The position numbers and the translations under genes are program-made. From Bacillota bacterium (GTDB taxonomy: Bacteria > Bacillota_I > Bacilli_A > RFN20 > CAG-826), in NCBI GenBank assembly GCA_023457325.1, contig JAEWLX010000023.1, positions 1-22,989 on the forward strand: a stretch of DNA of 22,989 nt, read 5' to 3'. The first letter of the stretch is position 1. Every line of letters begins with the position of its first letter. A model generated the notes under the pieces. That model ran no database searches. It had not been told where the DNA came from and worked only from the letters and a program-made list of their open reading frames with translations. This document shows positions 15,465-22,687 of this stretch, one piece after another.

Positions 15465-15752
15465 ATGAACACATTAACAATCAACTTAGCTAGCACTGGC
15501 TGGGAGACGCCAGTTATTCTCTTTTCTTTGCTCGCCTTTTTCGGTTTAGTCGTCCTTGGCGTAATTTTTGCCAAGAAACACATCAAGGGTTTGCAAAGCA
15601 AAGATGATAAACCTATCGATGAAGAAAAAGCAATCGAAGAAGAATTAAACCGCGTCCTCGAACCAATTGAAGATGAGAAGATTAAAGAAGAAATGCTCAA
15701 AGCAAAAAATGAACAAACACCTGAGTCCGATCAGGACGAAAACAAAAAATAA
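15465..15752 (+). CDS. Small single-pass membrane protein with acidic tail, unknown function
   Basis: A 95-residue protein: a short N-terminal stretch, one hydrophobic segment (about 16-36, VILFSLLAFFGLVVLGVIFA), a basic stop-transfer KKHIKG, then a charged Glu/Lys-rich, probably helical tail (45-95). The positive residues right after the membrane segment suggest the tail is cytoplasmic. I do not recognise a family. It begins 12 bases after the Fic-like gene with an AGAGG Shine-Dalgarno, and its 3' end overlaps the start of hemW, so it sits in the same transcript. The overlap and its good ribosome site support it as real. Confidence 0.7.
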   Translation: MNTLTINLASTGWETPVILFSLLAFFGLVVLGVIFAKKHIKGLQSKDDKPIDEEKAIEEELNRVLEPIEDEKIKEEMLKAKNEQTPESDQDENKK

Positions 15753-16830
15753 CGCCTTATACGTTCATATTCCTTTCTGCCATCATCTTTGTCATTACTG
15801 CGATTTCACCAAAATGCTCTATGACGAGAAAATGGCTTTTTCTTATCTTGACAATTTGCTTGAGGAAATTGATTCGTATCAGATTGATAAAGTTGACACT
15901 ATCTATGTCGGTGGTGGCACTCCGAGCTCTTTAAGTATCGAACTTTTGAAAAAGCTCTTAGATAAAATCAGCCCTTTGATTAATCAAGGTGGTGAGTTCA
16001 CTTTTGAAGTAAATGTCGAAAACATCGATTTTGAAAAACTAACTTTACTAAAAAAGTATGGTGTCAACCGTCTTTCAATCGGTGTGCAGTCAACCGATGA
16101 TGCCATCTTGAAAAGTCTAAATCGCCAACACAGCTTTCGCGATGTCGAAAAAGTAGTAAGTCAGGCACGACAAATGGGCTTTCATAATCTTAATCTCGAT
16201 CTTATTTATGGAGTGCCTTTGCAAAGCAAAGCAGTCCTAAGAAAAGATTTAAAACGACTCATCAGCCTTAATCCAGAACATATATCAATCTACTCTTTAA
16301 CGATTCATTCCGGAACCGTCTTTTATCTAAAAGGCATAACCGAACAAAACGAGGATGATTCGCGTAATCATTATGACCTCATTTTAGAGTTTCTTAGGAG
16401 TAAAGGTTATGATCGTTACGAAGTTTCCAATTTTGCAAAGCCGGGCTTTTTTTCTCGTCATAATCTTACTTATTGGCGTAACAAAGAATATTACGGGGTC
16501 GGACTTGGTGCTTCCGGCTATGTTATGGCAATTCGTTACGAAAACACACGCAACATGAGCAAGTACTTAAAAGGCGTCCGCCGCCAAAGCGAAGAATTCG
16601 TTTCCCTTGAAGATGATGAGAAATACTATTGGCTCTTAAATCTACGTCTAGAACAAGGTTTTGCTATTGATGAGTATTTGCAGCGATATGGTCAGGAAAT
16701 ATTAGATAGACGTCTTGCTATTTTGCATGATGCGATAAAAGATAAGCTTGTGCTAAAATCAAATGGAAGAATTAGATTGTCGGATGAAGGTATAATGATT
16801 CTTGATCGCATTCTTCTAAAAATTATATAA
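15709..16830 (+). CDS. hemW: HemW-type radical SAM protein (heme chaperone)
   Basis: A 373-residue (from 15709) radical SAM protein. YVHIPFCHHLCHYCDF carries the CX3CX2C iron-sulfur ligands (24, 28 and 31), followed by IYVGGGTPS, a NVENIDFEKL helix, RLSIGVQS, NLDLIYGVP and the C-terminal HemW domain with YEVSNFAKPG and NLTYWRN. HemW lacks coproporphyrinogen dehydrogenase activity and is described as a heme-delivery protein. The start is uncertain: ATGs at 15673 and 15709 both lie within the preceding gene and neither has a good Shine-Dalgarno; I chose the one nearest the conserved start. In B. subtilis hemW lies between lepA and hrcA, as here. Confidence 0.93.
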   Translation: MNKHLSPIRTKTKNNALYVHIPFCHHLCHYCDFTKMLYDEKMAFSYLDNLLEEIDSYQIDKVDTIYVGGGTPSSLSIELLKKLLDKISPLINQGGEFTFEVNVENIDFEKLTLLKKYGVNRLSIGVQSTDDAILKSLNRQHSFRDVEKVVSQARQMGFHNLNLDLIYGVPLQSKAVLRKDLKRLISLNPEHISIYSLTIHSGTVFYLKGITEQNEDDSRNHYDLILEFLRSKGYDRYEVSNFAKPGFFSRHNLTYWRNKEYYGVGLGASGYVMAIRYENTRNMSKYLKGVRRQSEEFVSLEDDEKYYWLLNLRLEQGFAIDEYLQRYGQEILDRRLAILHDAIKDKLVLKSNGRIRLSDEGIMILDRILLKII

Positions 16831-16832
16831 AT

Positions 16833-17255
16833 ATGGAAATCGCCCGCTACGAAAAACGAATTATCGCCTACTTAATCGATCTTTTGATTGCTTTTATTCC
16901 CCCTCTTGTCCTCGGTATTGTCATCTACTTTCAAATTCCTTTTAACACGAATATTCCTATTTATTTTTATTTCTTAGCAGTTGAACTGGCGACCTACCTT
17001 TTGTTCATCATTTTTACCTTTCTCTTTTTGATGATCAGCAAAGGTTTTACATTAGGTTCTTTGATTATGGGTATTAAAATCATGCACCCTAATCGTGTAC
17101 CACTCACGGCGCGTGAAGCATTATTAAGAGGCGTGACAATTGGGGTTTTGCCAATGGTTCTTGTTAATGCCGTTTATATGATAAGTGTTCATACCGAGCG
17201 AACTATTTTTGATCGTATAACAGAAACAGTTGTTGTTGATTATCGCCATCGATAA
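16833..17255 (+). CDS. RDD-family membrane protein
   Basis: A 140-residue integral membrane protein. The RDD pattern is visible in part: YEKRIIAYLIDLLIAF with Arg/Asp in the first helix, then two further hydrophobic stretches (about 43-68 and 100-120), the GFTLGSLIMGIKI motif (about 70-82), AREALLRG, and a final FDRITETVVV segment. Function of the family is poorly known (proposed cation/proton transport or membrane assembly). It starts two bases after the hemW stop with no Shine-Dalgarno, so translation is likely coupled. The transcript ends in the terminator at 17274. Confidence 0.85.
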   Translation: MEIARYEKRIIAYLIDLLIAFIPPLVLGIVIYFQIPFNTNIPIYFYFLAVELATYLLFIIFTFLFLMISKGFTLGSLIMGIKIMHPNRVPLTAREALLRGVTIGVLPMVLVNAVYMISVHTERTIFDRITETVVVDYRHR

Positions 17256-17273
17256 CTCATCTTTCTACTGAAT

Positions 17274-17297
17274 AACCACATAAATGTGGTTTTTTTA
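17274..17297 (+). terminator. Rho-independent terminator after the RDD gene
   Basis: Arms AACCACAT (17274-17281) and ATGTGGTT (17284-17291) pair perfectly; the realistic loop is TAAA. The hairpin runs into eight T residues. It separates the lepA-side genes from the heat-shock operon. Confidence 0.9.
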
Positions 17298-17320
17298 TTT
17301 TTGTACAAAATTTGTTATTT

Positions 17321-17347
17321 TTAGCACTTCATACTTGACAGTGCCAA
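17321..17347 (+). promoter_or_regulatory. Second, degenerate CIRCE element over the hrcA -35
   Basis: TTAGCACTT, nine bases, CAGTGCCAA. The CIRCE consensus is TTAGCACTC-N9-GAGTGCTAA; 15 of 18 arm positions agree and the spacing is exact. The promoter -35 (17335-17340) lies inside it. HrcA binding here would block polymerase directly. Seen by eye, affinity unknown. Confidence 0.6.
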
Positions 17348-17362
17348 AAGACTCTATATAAT
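17335..17362 (+). promoter_or_regulatory. Promoter of the hrcA-grpE-dnaK-dnaJ operon
   Basis: TTGACA (17335-17340), 16-base spacer, TATAAT (17357-17362), both hexamers at full vegetative consensus. It lies between two CIRCE elements, 44 bases before the hrcA ATG. Confidence 0.88.
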
Positions 17363-17366
17363 ATAG

Positions 17367-17393
17367 TTAGCACTCAAGCAATTCGGGTGCTAA
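17367..17393 (+). promoter_or_regulatory. CIRCE operator (HrcA binding site)
   Basis: TTAGCACTC (17367-17375), nine bases, GGGTGCTAA (17385-17393): 17 of 18 arm positions match the CIRCE consensus. It begins four bases after the -10, thus spans the transcription start and would be in the 5' leader, ending just before the hrcA Shine-Dalgarno. It is the classic HrcA operator for heat-shock genes. Confidence 0.95.
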
Positions 17394-17406
17394 AAAGGGA
17401 CAAAAA

Positions 17407-18471
17407 ATGAACCGTCGCGATAAAATCTTAAAACTAATTGTCGATCACTTTATCAAAACCGCCCAACCGGTTGGAAGTCAAACTTTGCTCGATGAATATC
17501 ATCTCGAGTATTCTTCGGCGACCATTCGCAGTGAAATGAACGCCTTAGAAATCGATGGGCTATTAGAAAAAACTCATACTTCAAGTGGCCGCGTTCCATC
17601 GAGTAAGGGATATCGCTATTATGTTGATAATCTTCGTGAAAAATCTCTCGATGAGGAGATTCAACACCGGATACAAACAGTTTTAAATCAAAAAGTTCAA
17701 TCAGCCGAGGAAGTAATTAAGGAGTCTTGTGAGATACTTTCACACATGACCAATCTCGTCAGTGTTGTTTTAGGACCTAACGCCAATGAAGAAAAGTTGG
17801 TTAGTCTACAAATTATTCCGATTAGTGAAAAATCAGCAACTGCCGTCTTTGTTACTGACACTGGTTACGTTGAGAACAAAACATTTAACGTTGGCGAAAA
17901 AATTAAAATTGATGATGTTCAATCGTGCGTCAAATTATTAAACGACCGTCTCTCGGGAACACCGATCTCAGAATTAGTTATTAAAATGCAGGCCATTAAG
18001 CCGCTAATTAGCGACTTGATTGTTGGACATGATATCTTATATCAAGCGATGTTAGAAACCTTCCTGCGCTTTGCTTCTGATCGCCTCAGCCTCTATGGTC
18101 GTGAACGACTCCTGGATCAGCCTGAGTATTCGACTGATATTCATAAGTTGAAGAAGATCCTACAAATGCTCAACTCCCCCGATTTATTAAGAGATATAAC
18201 TAAGGAAGGGGATAACGAGTTGACGATTCGCATCGGTGAAGATGATAACGATTATGAAGATGTCGCTGTCGTCTCGGCCAAGCTTAAGGTTCCAGGACAA
18301 AAAGAAGGCAGTATCGCCATCGTTGGCCCACGCCGCATGGACTATGCAAAGGTTATTAATTATTTAGAATACGTCGTCGAATCAATCGAAAAGCATTTTG
18401 AAACATACGACGATAATCAAGAGGAACAACAACCAACAAAGGAGGATGAAAACGGATGGAAAAAGAACTAA
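17407..18471 (+). CDS. hrcA: Heat-inducible transcription repressor HrcA
   Basis: A 354-residue repressor. An N-terminal winged helix-turn-helix is evident (RDKILKLIVDHFIKTAQPVGS, then SSATIRSEMNALEIDGLLEK and the wing SSGRVPSSKGYRYYVDNL), followed by a GAF-like dimerisation domain with an inserted segment. HrcA binds CIRCE and is kept folded by GroEL, so heat induces the operon. It controls its own gene through the two CIRCE sites just upstream. The start is the ATG at 17407 behind an AAGGGA site. The end overlaps grpE by 16 bases. Length is normal (about 340-350), with a short charged C-terminal tail. Confidence 0.97.
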   Translation: MNRRDKILKLIVDHFIKTAQPVGSQTLLDEYHLEYSSATIRSEMNALEIDGLLEKTHTSSGRVPSSKGYRYYVDNLREKSLDEEIQHRIQTVLNQKVQSAEEVIKESCEILSHMTNLVSVVLGPNANEEKLVSLQIIPISEKSATAVFVTDTGYVENKTFNVGEKIKIDDVQSCVKLLNDRLSGTPISELVIKMQAIKPLISDLIVGHDILYQAMLETFLRFASDRLSLYGRERLLDQPEYSTDIHKLKKILQMLNSPDLLRDITKEGDNELTIRIGEDDNDYEDVAVVSAKLKVPGQKEGSIAIVGPRRMDYAKVINYLEYVVESIEKHFETYDDNQEEQQPTKEDENGWKKN

Positions 18472-19085
18472 AATCCGAAGTAAAAAAAGAAGAACAAGTT
18501 GAACACGAGGAAGGTAAAGACAAAGAGCGACGTTCCTTCCGCCACAAGTTAGAAGCTAAAGAAGCGGAAATCGCAAAGTGGAAAGCGGATGCCAACCACT
18601 GGAAAAACGAATATTTCAAAGCTTATGCCGACACGCAAAATCTGCGCAAAAGTGTGGAACGCGAATTAAGCGAAGGGATAAAATACCGCGCAGAGGGCTT
18701 CATTGGCGACCTGCTTCCTATTCTTGATGGTTTCTATTTCGCTTTATCGATGGAGCCAGCTAATCCGGAATTAAAAAACTATTTAATCGGATTTCAATAC
18801 ATCTACCAAAATATGCTTGCTGTCCTTGAAAAAGAAGGCGTTAAAGAAATCGCCCCCAAAGAAGGTGAGCACTTCGATGTCAGAACGATGCATGCGGTGG
18901 AAGCTGAAGAAAAAGATGGGGAGGCAAACCTCGTCATCCGCGTCCTTAACAAAGGATATAAATTAAAAGATCGCCTTATCCGTCCGGCGAACGTCATCGT
19001 TAGTAAAGCAAAAAGCTCGACCGCAGAGACTGAAAATAAAGACGGAGAACAAAAAAAGGATACATGCGTCAATAAAGACGCTTAA
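18456..19085 (+). CDS. grpE: GrpE nucleotide exchange factor
   Basis: GrpE releases ADP from DnaK. The 209-residue protein has a charged, flexible N-terminus, a long coiled coil (about 25-85, with YFKAYADTQNLRKSVEREL), and a C-terminal beta domain with HFDVRTMHAVEAEE and VLNKGYKLKDRLIRPANVIVSK. The last 25 residues form an extra polar tail (from about 185). The ATG has an AAAGGAGG site ten bases upstream and lies within the end of hrcA, so expression is co-regulated by CIRCE. Length is slightly above the usual 190-200. Confidence 0.97.
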   Translation: MEKELKSEVKKEEQVEHEEGKDKERRSFRHKLEAKEAEIAKWKADANHWKNEYFKAYADTQNLRKSVERELSEGIKYRAEGFIGDLLPILDGFYFALSMEPANPELKNYLIGFQYIYQNMLAVLEKEGVKEIAPKEGEHFDVRTMHAVEAEEKDGEANLVIRVLNKGYKLKDRLIRPANVIVSKAKSSTAETENKDGEQKKDTCVNKDA

Positions 19086-19105
19086 TCATAGGAGGTTAAA
19101 TTATT

Positions 19106-20944
19106 ATGGCAAAAGAAGTTATTCTCGGTATCGACTTAGGTACCACCAACTCGGTTGTTAGTTATTTACAAGCTGACGGAAAAGTGAAAGTGATTCCTAA
19201 TCCCGAAGGCACTAACACGACACCATCCGCGGTCGCTTTTAAATCAAGCGGCGAGGAAATCGTCGGTAACGCGGCCAAAAGACAGGCCGTCACCAATCCC
19301 GACACCGTTTTATCAATTAAACGGAAAATGGGCACATCCGAAAAGATTCATATCAAGTGTGTCAAAAAAGACTTTACTCCTCAGGAAATTAGCGCAAAAG
19401 TGCTAGCCTATATGAAGAAATATGCTGAGGATAATATTGGACAAGCGATTAAAAAAGCTGTCATTACCGTACCGGCTTATTTTAACGATGCTCAACGGCA
19501 AGCAACCAAAGATGCTGGCGTTATTGCCGGCCTTGAAGTCGTTCGTATTATCAACGAACCGACCGCCGCAGCCTTAGCCTATGGCTTAGAAAGCAAAAAA
19601 ACGGGCAAGATACTCGTTTATGACTTAGGCGGAGGCACCTTTGACGTCTCAATCCTTGATATCGGTGATGGCACCTTTGAAGTTGTTTCGACTTCAGGCG
19701 ATAATCGCTTAGGTGGGGATGACTGGGATAAAGTCCTTGCTGACTGGATCAAAGCACAAATTAAAATCGCTCACAATGTTGATCTAACTGACAAAATGGC
19801 CGAGCAAAGATTTTTAGAAGCGGCCGAAAAAGCTAAGATTGAACTATCTGGCTCTTTAGAGACAACAATATCCTTACCCTTTATCGGTATGTCAAGCGCT
19901 GGTCCAATTAACTTCGAGACAAAACTGAGCCGTGCTAAGTTCCAAGATCTTACCAAGCACCTTCTTGCTCGTACCGAAGGACCACTTAAAAGAGCATTAG
20001 CTGATGCAAAATTAACAGCCAATGATATTGACGAAGTTCTCTTAATCGGTGGTTCAATCAGAATGCCGGCCGTTCAAGAATTAGTTAAGAAACTAACTGG
20101 CAAAACACCCAATTTATCAATCAACCCCGACGAAGCCGTCTCGGTTGGTGCCGCTATTCAAGGTGGCATTGTTGCCGGCGACGTCAAAGACGTGGTATTA
20201 CTTGATGTCACACCTTTAACCTTGGGAATTGAAACTCTCGGTGAAGTTATGACTCCGCTCATTACGAGAAATACGACGATTCCGACAACCAAATCGCAAA
20301 TCTTTTCGACAGCAGCTGATAATCAGCCGGCGGTTGACATTATGGTCTATCAAGGTGAAAGGCCAATGGCAAAAGACAACAAATTGCTTGGTCACTTCCA
20401 ACTAACAGGCATTAAACCGGCGCGCCGTGGCGAACCACGCATCGAAGTTACCTTCTCAATCGACGTTAACGGCATTGTTAAAGTATCAGCCAAAGATTTA
20501 GATACGCAAAAAGAACAGCAAATCACCATTTCCGGCACGAGCGGTCTTTCCAAAGCCGATATCGATCGGATGATTCGCGAGGCTGAAGAAAATCGCGAAG
20601 CTGATGAAAAGCGCAAGGAAGAAGTCGAAATCAAAAACAAAGCCGAACAATACATCGCTAGTATCGATCAAGCTTTAGCTGAAAAAGGTGAAAGCCTTGA
20701 AGCGACGCAGAAAGAACAAACAACCAAACTTCGCGATGAACTTAAAGCGGCTCTTGACGCTAACGACATTGACACCTTACGCAATCGTTTAAGCGAACTC
20801 GAACAAGCGGCTGCGATGATGGCAAGTGCGGGAGCCAATGCCCCTCACGCTGAGGCTGGTGCCGGTCCTGATGCTGGCGCAGGCGATAACGGCAAAAACG
20901 GTGATGATGTTATCGATGCCGATTTCACCGAAAAGAAAAACTAA
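19106..20944 (+). CDS. dnaK: Chaperone DnaK (Hsp70)
   Basis: A 612-residue Hsp70. The ATPase domain has IDLGTTNS (9-16), EPTAAALAYG, VYDLGGGTFDVS and GGSIRMPAVQ; the interdomain linker and start of the substrate domain is DVVLLDVTPLTLGIETLG (about 361-378); the lid and a Gly/Ala-rich C-terminus (about 570-600) close the protein. It holds unfolded proteins, assisted by DnaJ and GrpE. Start ATG behind AGGAGG, 20 bases after grpE. The Ala-Gly-rich segment before the final DDVIDADF is normal for bacterial DnaK. A hairpin follows before dnaJ. Confidence 0.98.
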   Translation: MAKEVILGIDLGTTNSVVSYLQADGKVKVIPNPEGTNTTPSAVAFKSSGEEIVGNAAKRQAVTNPDTVLSIKRKMGTSEKIHIKCVKKDFTPQEISAKVLAYMKKYAEDNIGQAIKKAVITVPAYFNDAQRQATKDAGVIAGLEVVRIINEPTAAALAYGLESKKTGKILVYDLGGGTFDVSILDIGDGTFEVVSTSGDNRLGGDDWDKVLADWIKAQIKIAHNVDLTDKMAEQRFLEAAEKAKIELSGSLETTISLPFIGMSSAGPINFETKLSRAKFQDLTKHLLARTEGPLKRALADAKLTANDIDEVLLIGGSIRMPAVQELVKKLTGKTPNLSINPDEAVSVGAAIQGGIVAGDVKDVVLLDVTPLTLGIETLGEVMTPLITRNTTIPTTKSQIFSTAADNQPAVDIMVYQGERPMAKDNKLLGHFQLTGIKPARRGEPRIEVTFSIDVNGIVKVSAKDLDTQKEQQITISGTSGLSKADIDRMIREAEENREADEKRKEEVEIKNKAEQYIASIDQALAEKGESLEATQKEQTTKLRDELKAALDANDIDTLRNRLSELEQAAAMMASAGANAPHAEAGAGPDAGAGDNGKNGDDVIDADFTEKKN

Positions 20945-20963
20945 TCAAATATTCACATTCACG

Positions 20964-20989
20964 AGCGTAGGGGCATAAGCCCCTTCGCT
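20964..20989 (+). other. Hairpin between dnaK and dnaJ
   Basis: Arms AGCG and AGGGGC pair with GCCCCT and CGCT, separated by one T-T mismatch, around an ATAA loop (10 pairs). Only three T residues follow, so complete termination is unlikely. It could reduce read-through or protect the upstream mRNA, giving less DnaJ than DnaK. The structure is seen; the effect is inferred. Confidence 0.6.
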
Positions 20990-21008
20990 TTAATAGTAAA
21001 GGAGACTT

Positions 21009-22145
21009 ATGGCCACGAAACGCGACTATTATGAAGTTCTCGGTCTTAAAAAGGGAGCGAGCAAAGACGAAATTAAGTCGGCTTATCGCCGTTTAGCAAA
21101 AAAATATCACCCAGATATTAATAAAGAAGCCGGTGCCGAAACAAAATTTAAAGAAGTTCAAGAGGCATACGACATCCTTTTTGACGATAATAAACGGTCG
21201 ACTTATGATCAATTTGGTCATGCTGCTTTTGAACAAGGAACTTCAAGTGGCGGCAATCCCTTTTCGGGCGCTGGTTTCAGCGGTGCGGGTTTTGGCGATA
21301 TAAATCTCGGCGATATTTTTAACTCATTTATGGGTGGTGGCACTAGTCGTCGTGTCGATCCGAGTGCACCGCGAAGAGGCGATGACACACTAATGCGAAT
21401 CCGTATCGAATTCATGGATGCAATTAATGGACGCAAATATACGATTCCTGTTTCCTATGATGAAACTTGTTCATCGTGTGGTGGAAGCGGAGCTCATAGT
21501 GCCAAAGATATTCACACTTGTAGCAACTGTCACGGCAAAGGCTATGTTCGCACGCAGCAAAGGACATTATTTGGCATCATGGAAGGCCAAACGACATGTC
21601 AAGTGTGTGGTGGAACGGGCAAAGTTATCGATAATAAGTGCAATACTTGTAGCGGTAAAGGTTATAACCGCGTAAAGCGCGATATCGATGTTAATGTACC
21701 AGCAGGTATAAACTCCGGCCAGCAAATTCGCATACAAGGCCGAGGCGGAAGAGGAGCCAATGGTGGACCAAATGGTGACCTTTTTATCGAGATTATGGTT
21801 AATCCTCATTCTCATTTCAAACGTGACGGGAATAATATTCACATTACAATTCCGGTTAGCTTTGTTGATGCCACCCTCGGAACAACAATTGAAGTTCCAA
21901 CCGTTTATGGTGATGTCGAAGTAAAAATTCCCGCCGGTACACAACCAGATAATATCCTTAAACTCAAAGGTAAGGGCATTAAAGATATGCGAAGCGGAAA
22001 TCCTGGCGATGAATTCATTCATTTGGATATCAAAACACCAAAGAATCTCAGCAAGAAGCAAAAGGATCTGCTCGAAGCTTATCGACAAAGTGAAGGAAAT
22101 GGCGATAACGTCTTTCAAAAATTCCGCAAGGCATTTAAGAAGTAA
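21009..22145 (+). CDS. dnaJ: Co-chaperone DnaJ (Hsp40)
   Basis: A 378-residue type I J-protein: J domain with HPD (34-36), a Gly/Phe-rich region (about 75-115), four zinc-binding CxxCxGxG repeats (about 150-225: CSSCGGSG, CSNCHGKG, CQVCGGTG and CNTCSGKG), and two C-terminal substrate domains. It delivers clients to DnaK and stimulates its ATPase. Start ATG behind AAAGGAGAC. Length is the family norm (about 375). It is the last gene of the CIRCE operon, closed by the terminator at 22151. Confidence 0.98.
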   Translation: MATKRDYYEVLGLKKGASKDEIKSAYRRLAKKYHPDINKEAGAETKFKEVQEAYDILFDDNKRSTYDQFGHAAFEQGTSSGGNPFSGAGFSGAGFGDINLGDIFNSFMGGGTSRRVDPSAPRRGDDTLMRIRIEFMDAINGRKYTIPVSYDETCSSCGGSGAHSAKDIHTCSNCHGKGYVRTQQRTLFGIMEGQTTCQVCGGTGKVIDNKCNTCSGKGYNRVKRDIDVNVPAGINSGQQIRIQGRGGRGANGGPNGDLFIEIMVNPHSHFKRDGNNIHITIPVSFVDATLGTTIEVPTVYGDVEVKIPAGTQPDNILKLKGKGIKDMRSGNPGDEFIHLDIKTPKNLSKKQKDLLEAYRQSEGNGDNVFQKFRKAFKK

Positions 22146-22150
22146 GTACA

Positions 22151-22174
22151 AGAGGCTCAATAGAGTCTCTTTTT
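22151..22174 (+). terminator. Rho-independent terminator of the dnaK operon
   Basis: AGAGGCTC (22151-22158) pairs with GAGTCTCT (22163-22170) with one G-T pair, loop AATA, followed by a run of five T residues including the last stem base. It lies five bases after the dnaJ stop. Confidence 0.85.
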
Positions 22175-22202
22175 CATAGATTATATTTTTTCGTGTGATA
22201 AT
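22173..22202 (+). promoter_or_regulatory. Candidate promoter for the deaminase gene
   Basis: An extended -10, TGTGATAAT (22194-22202), with a weak TTCATA (22173-22178) 18 bases upstream. It lies 25 bases before the ATG. Moderate support; the preceding terminator implies that a promoter is needed here. Confidence 0.45.
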
Positions 22203-22227
22203 ATATTTATGATTGTGAGGAAAACAA

Positions 22228-22686
22228 ATGAACAAATACATGAGAATGGCCATTAATGAAGCTCGCAAAGGCATTCGTAGCGGACACGGCGGACCGTTTG
22301 GCAGTGTGATTGTCAAAGACGGTCTTGTTATCGCTAAAGGACATAACCAAGTTATCAAAAATCAAGATCCGACTTGCCATGGCGAGATGATGGCGATTCA
22401 TAAAGCGTGCAAAAAATTAGGAACATTCGACTTAAACGGTTGTGAACTATACACAACTGCTGAACCATGTCCGATGTGTCTAGGCGCCATTTTATGGGCA
22501 AATATTTCCAAAGTTTATTTCGGATGTAATATTGTCGATACCGAGGATATCGGTTTTCGCGACAAAGTCTTTTACGAAATTAACGAATCCGGAAAAAAAG
22601 ACGAATTAGTTATCGAACTCGATCGTAAACAATGTTTAAAATTGTTTGAAGAATATAAGAATATCAAAGATAAACATCATTATTAA
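22228..22686 (+). CDS. guaD: Guanine deaminase-like (cytidine deaminase fold)
   Basis: A 152-residue zinc deaminase. The zinc ligands are His51 in CHGE (Glu53 is the proton shuttle) and Cys81/Cys84 in EPCPMC. Around these, GGPFGSVIVKDG (21-32), KACKKLG (59-65) and a late TEDIGFRD match the pattern I know for B. subtilis GuaD, which converts guanine to xanthine. tRNA adenosine deaminase TadA is the main alternative, but these motifs and the neighbouring permease favour GuaD. ATG at 22228 behind TGAGGA. His-Gly-Glu replaces the usual His-Ala-Glu, a small change that may be neutral. Confidence 0.82.
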   Translation: MNKYMRMAINEARKGIRSGHGGPFGSVIVKDGLVIAKGHNQVIKNQDPTCHGEMMAIHKACKKLGTFDLNGCELYTTAEPCPMCLGAILWANISKVYFGCNIVDTEDIGFRDKVFYEINESGKKDELVIELDRKQCLKLFEEYKNIKDKHHY

Positions 22687-22687
22687 T

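Noticed and set aside
21567..22358. Long minus-strand reading frame (263 codons) across dnaJ and guaD
   Set aside because: It crosses two conserved genes and a terminator on the other strand, has no ribosome site and resembles no protein family.
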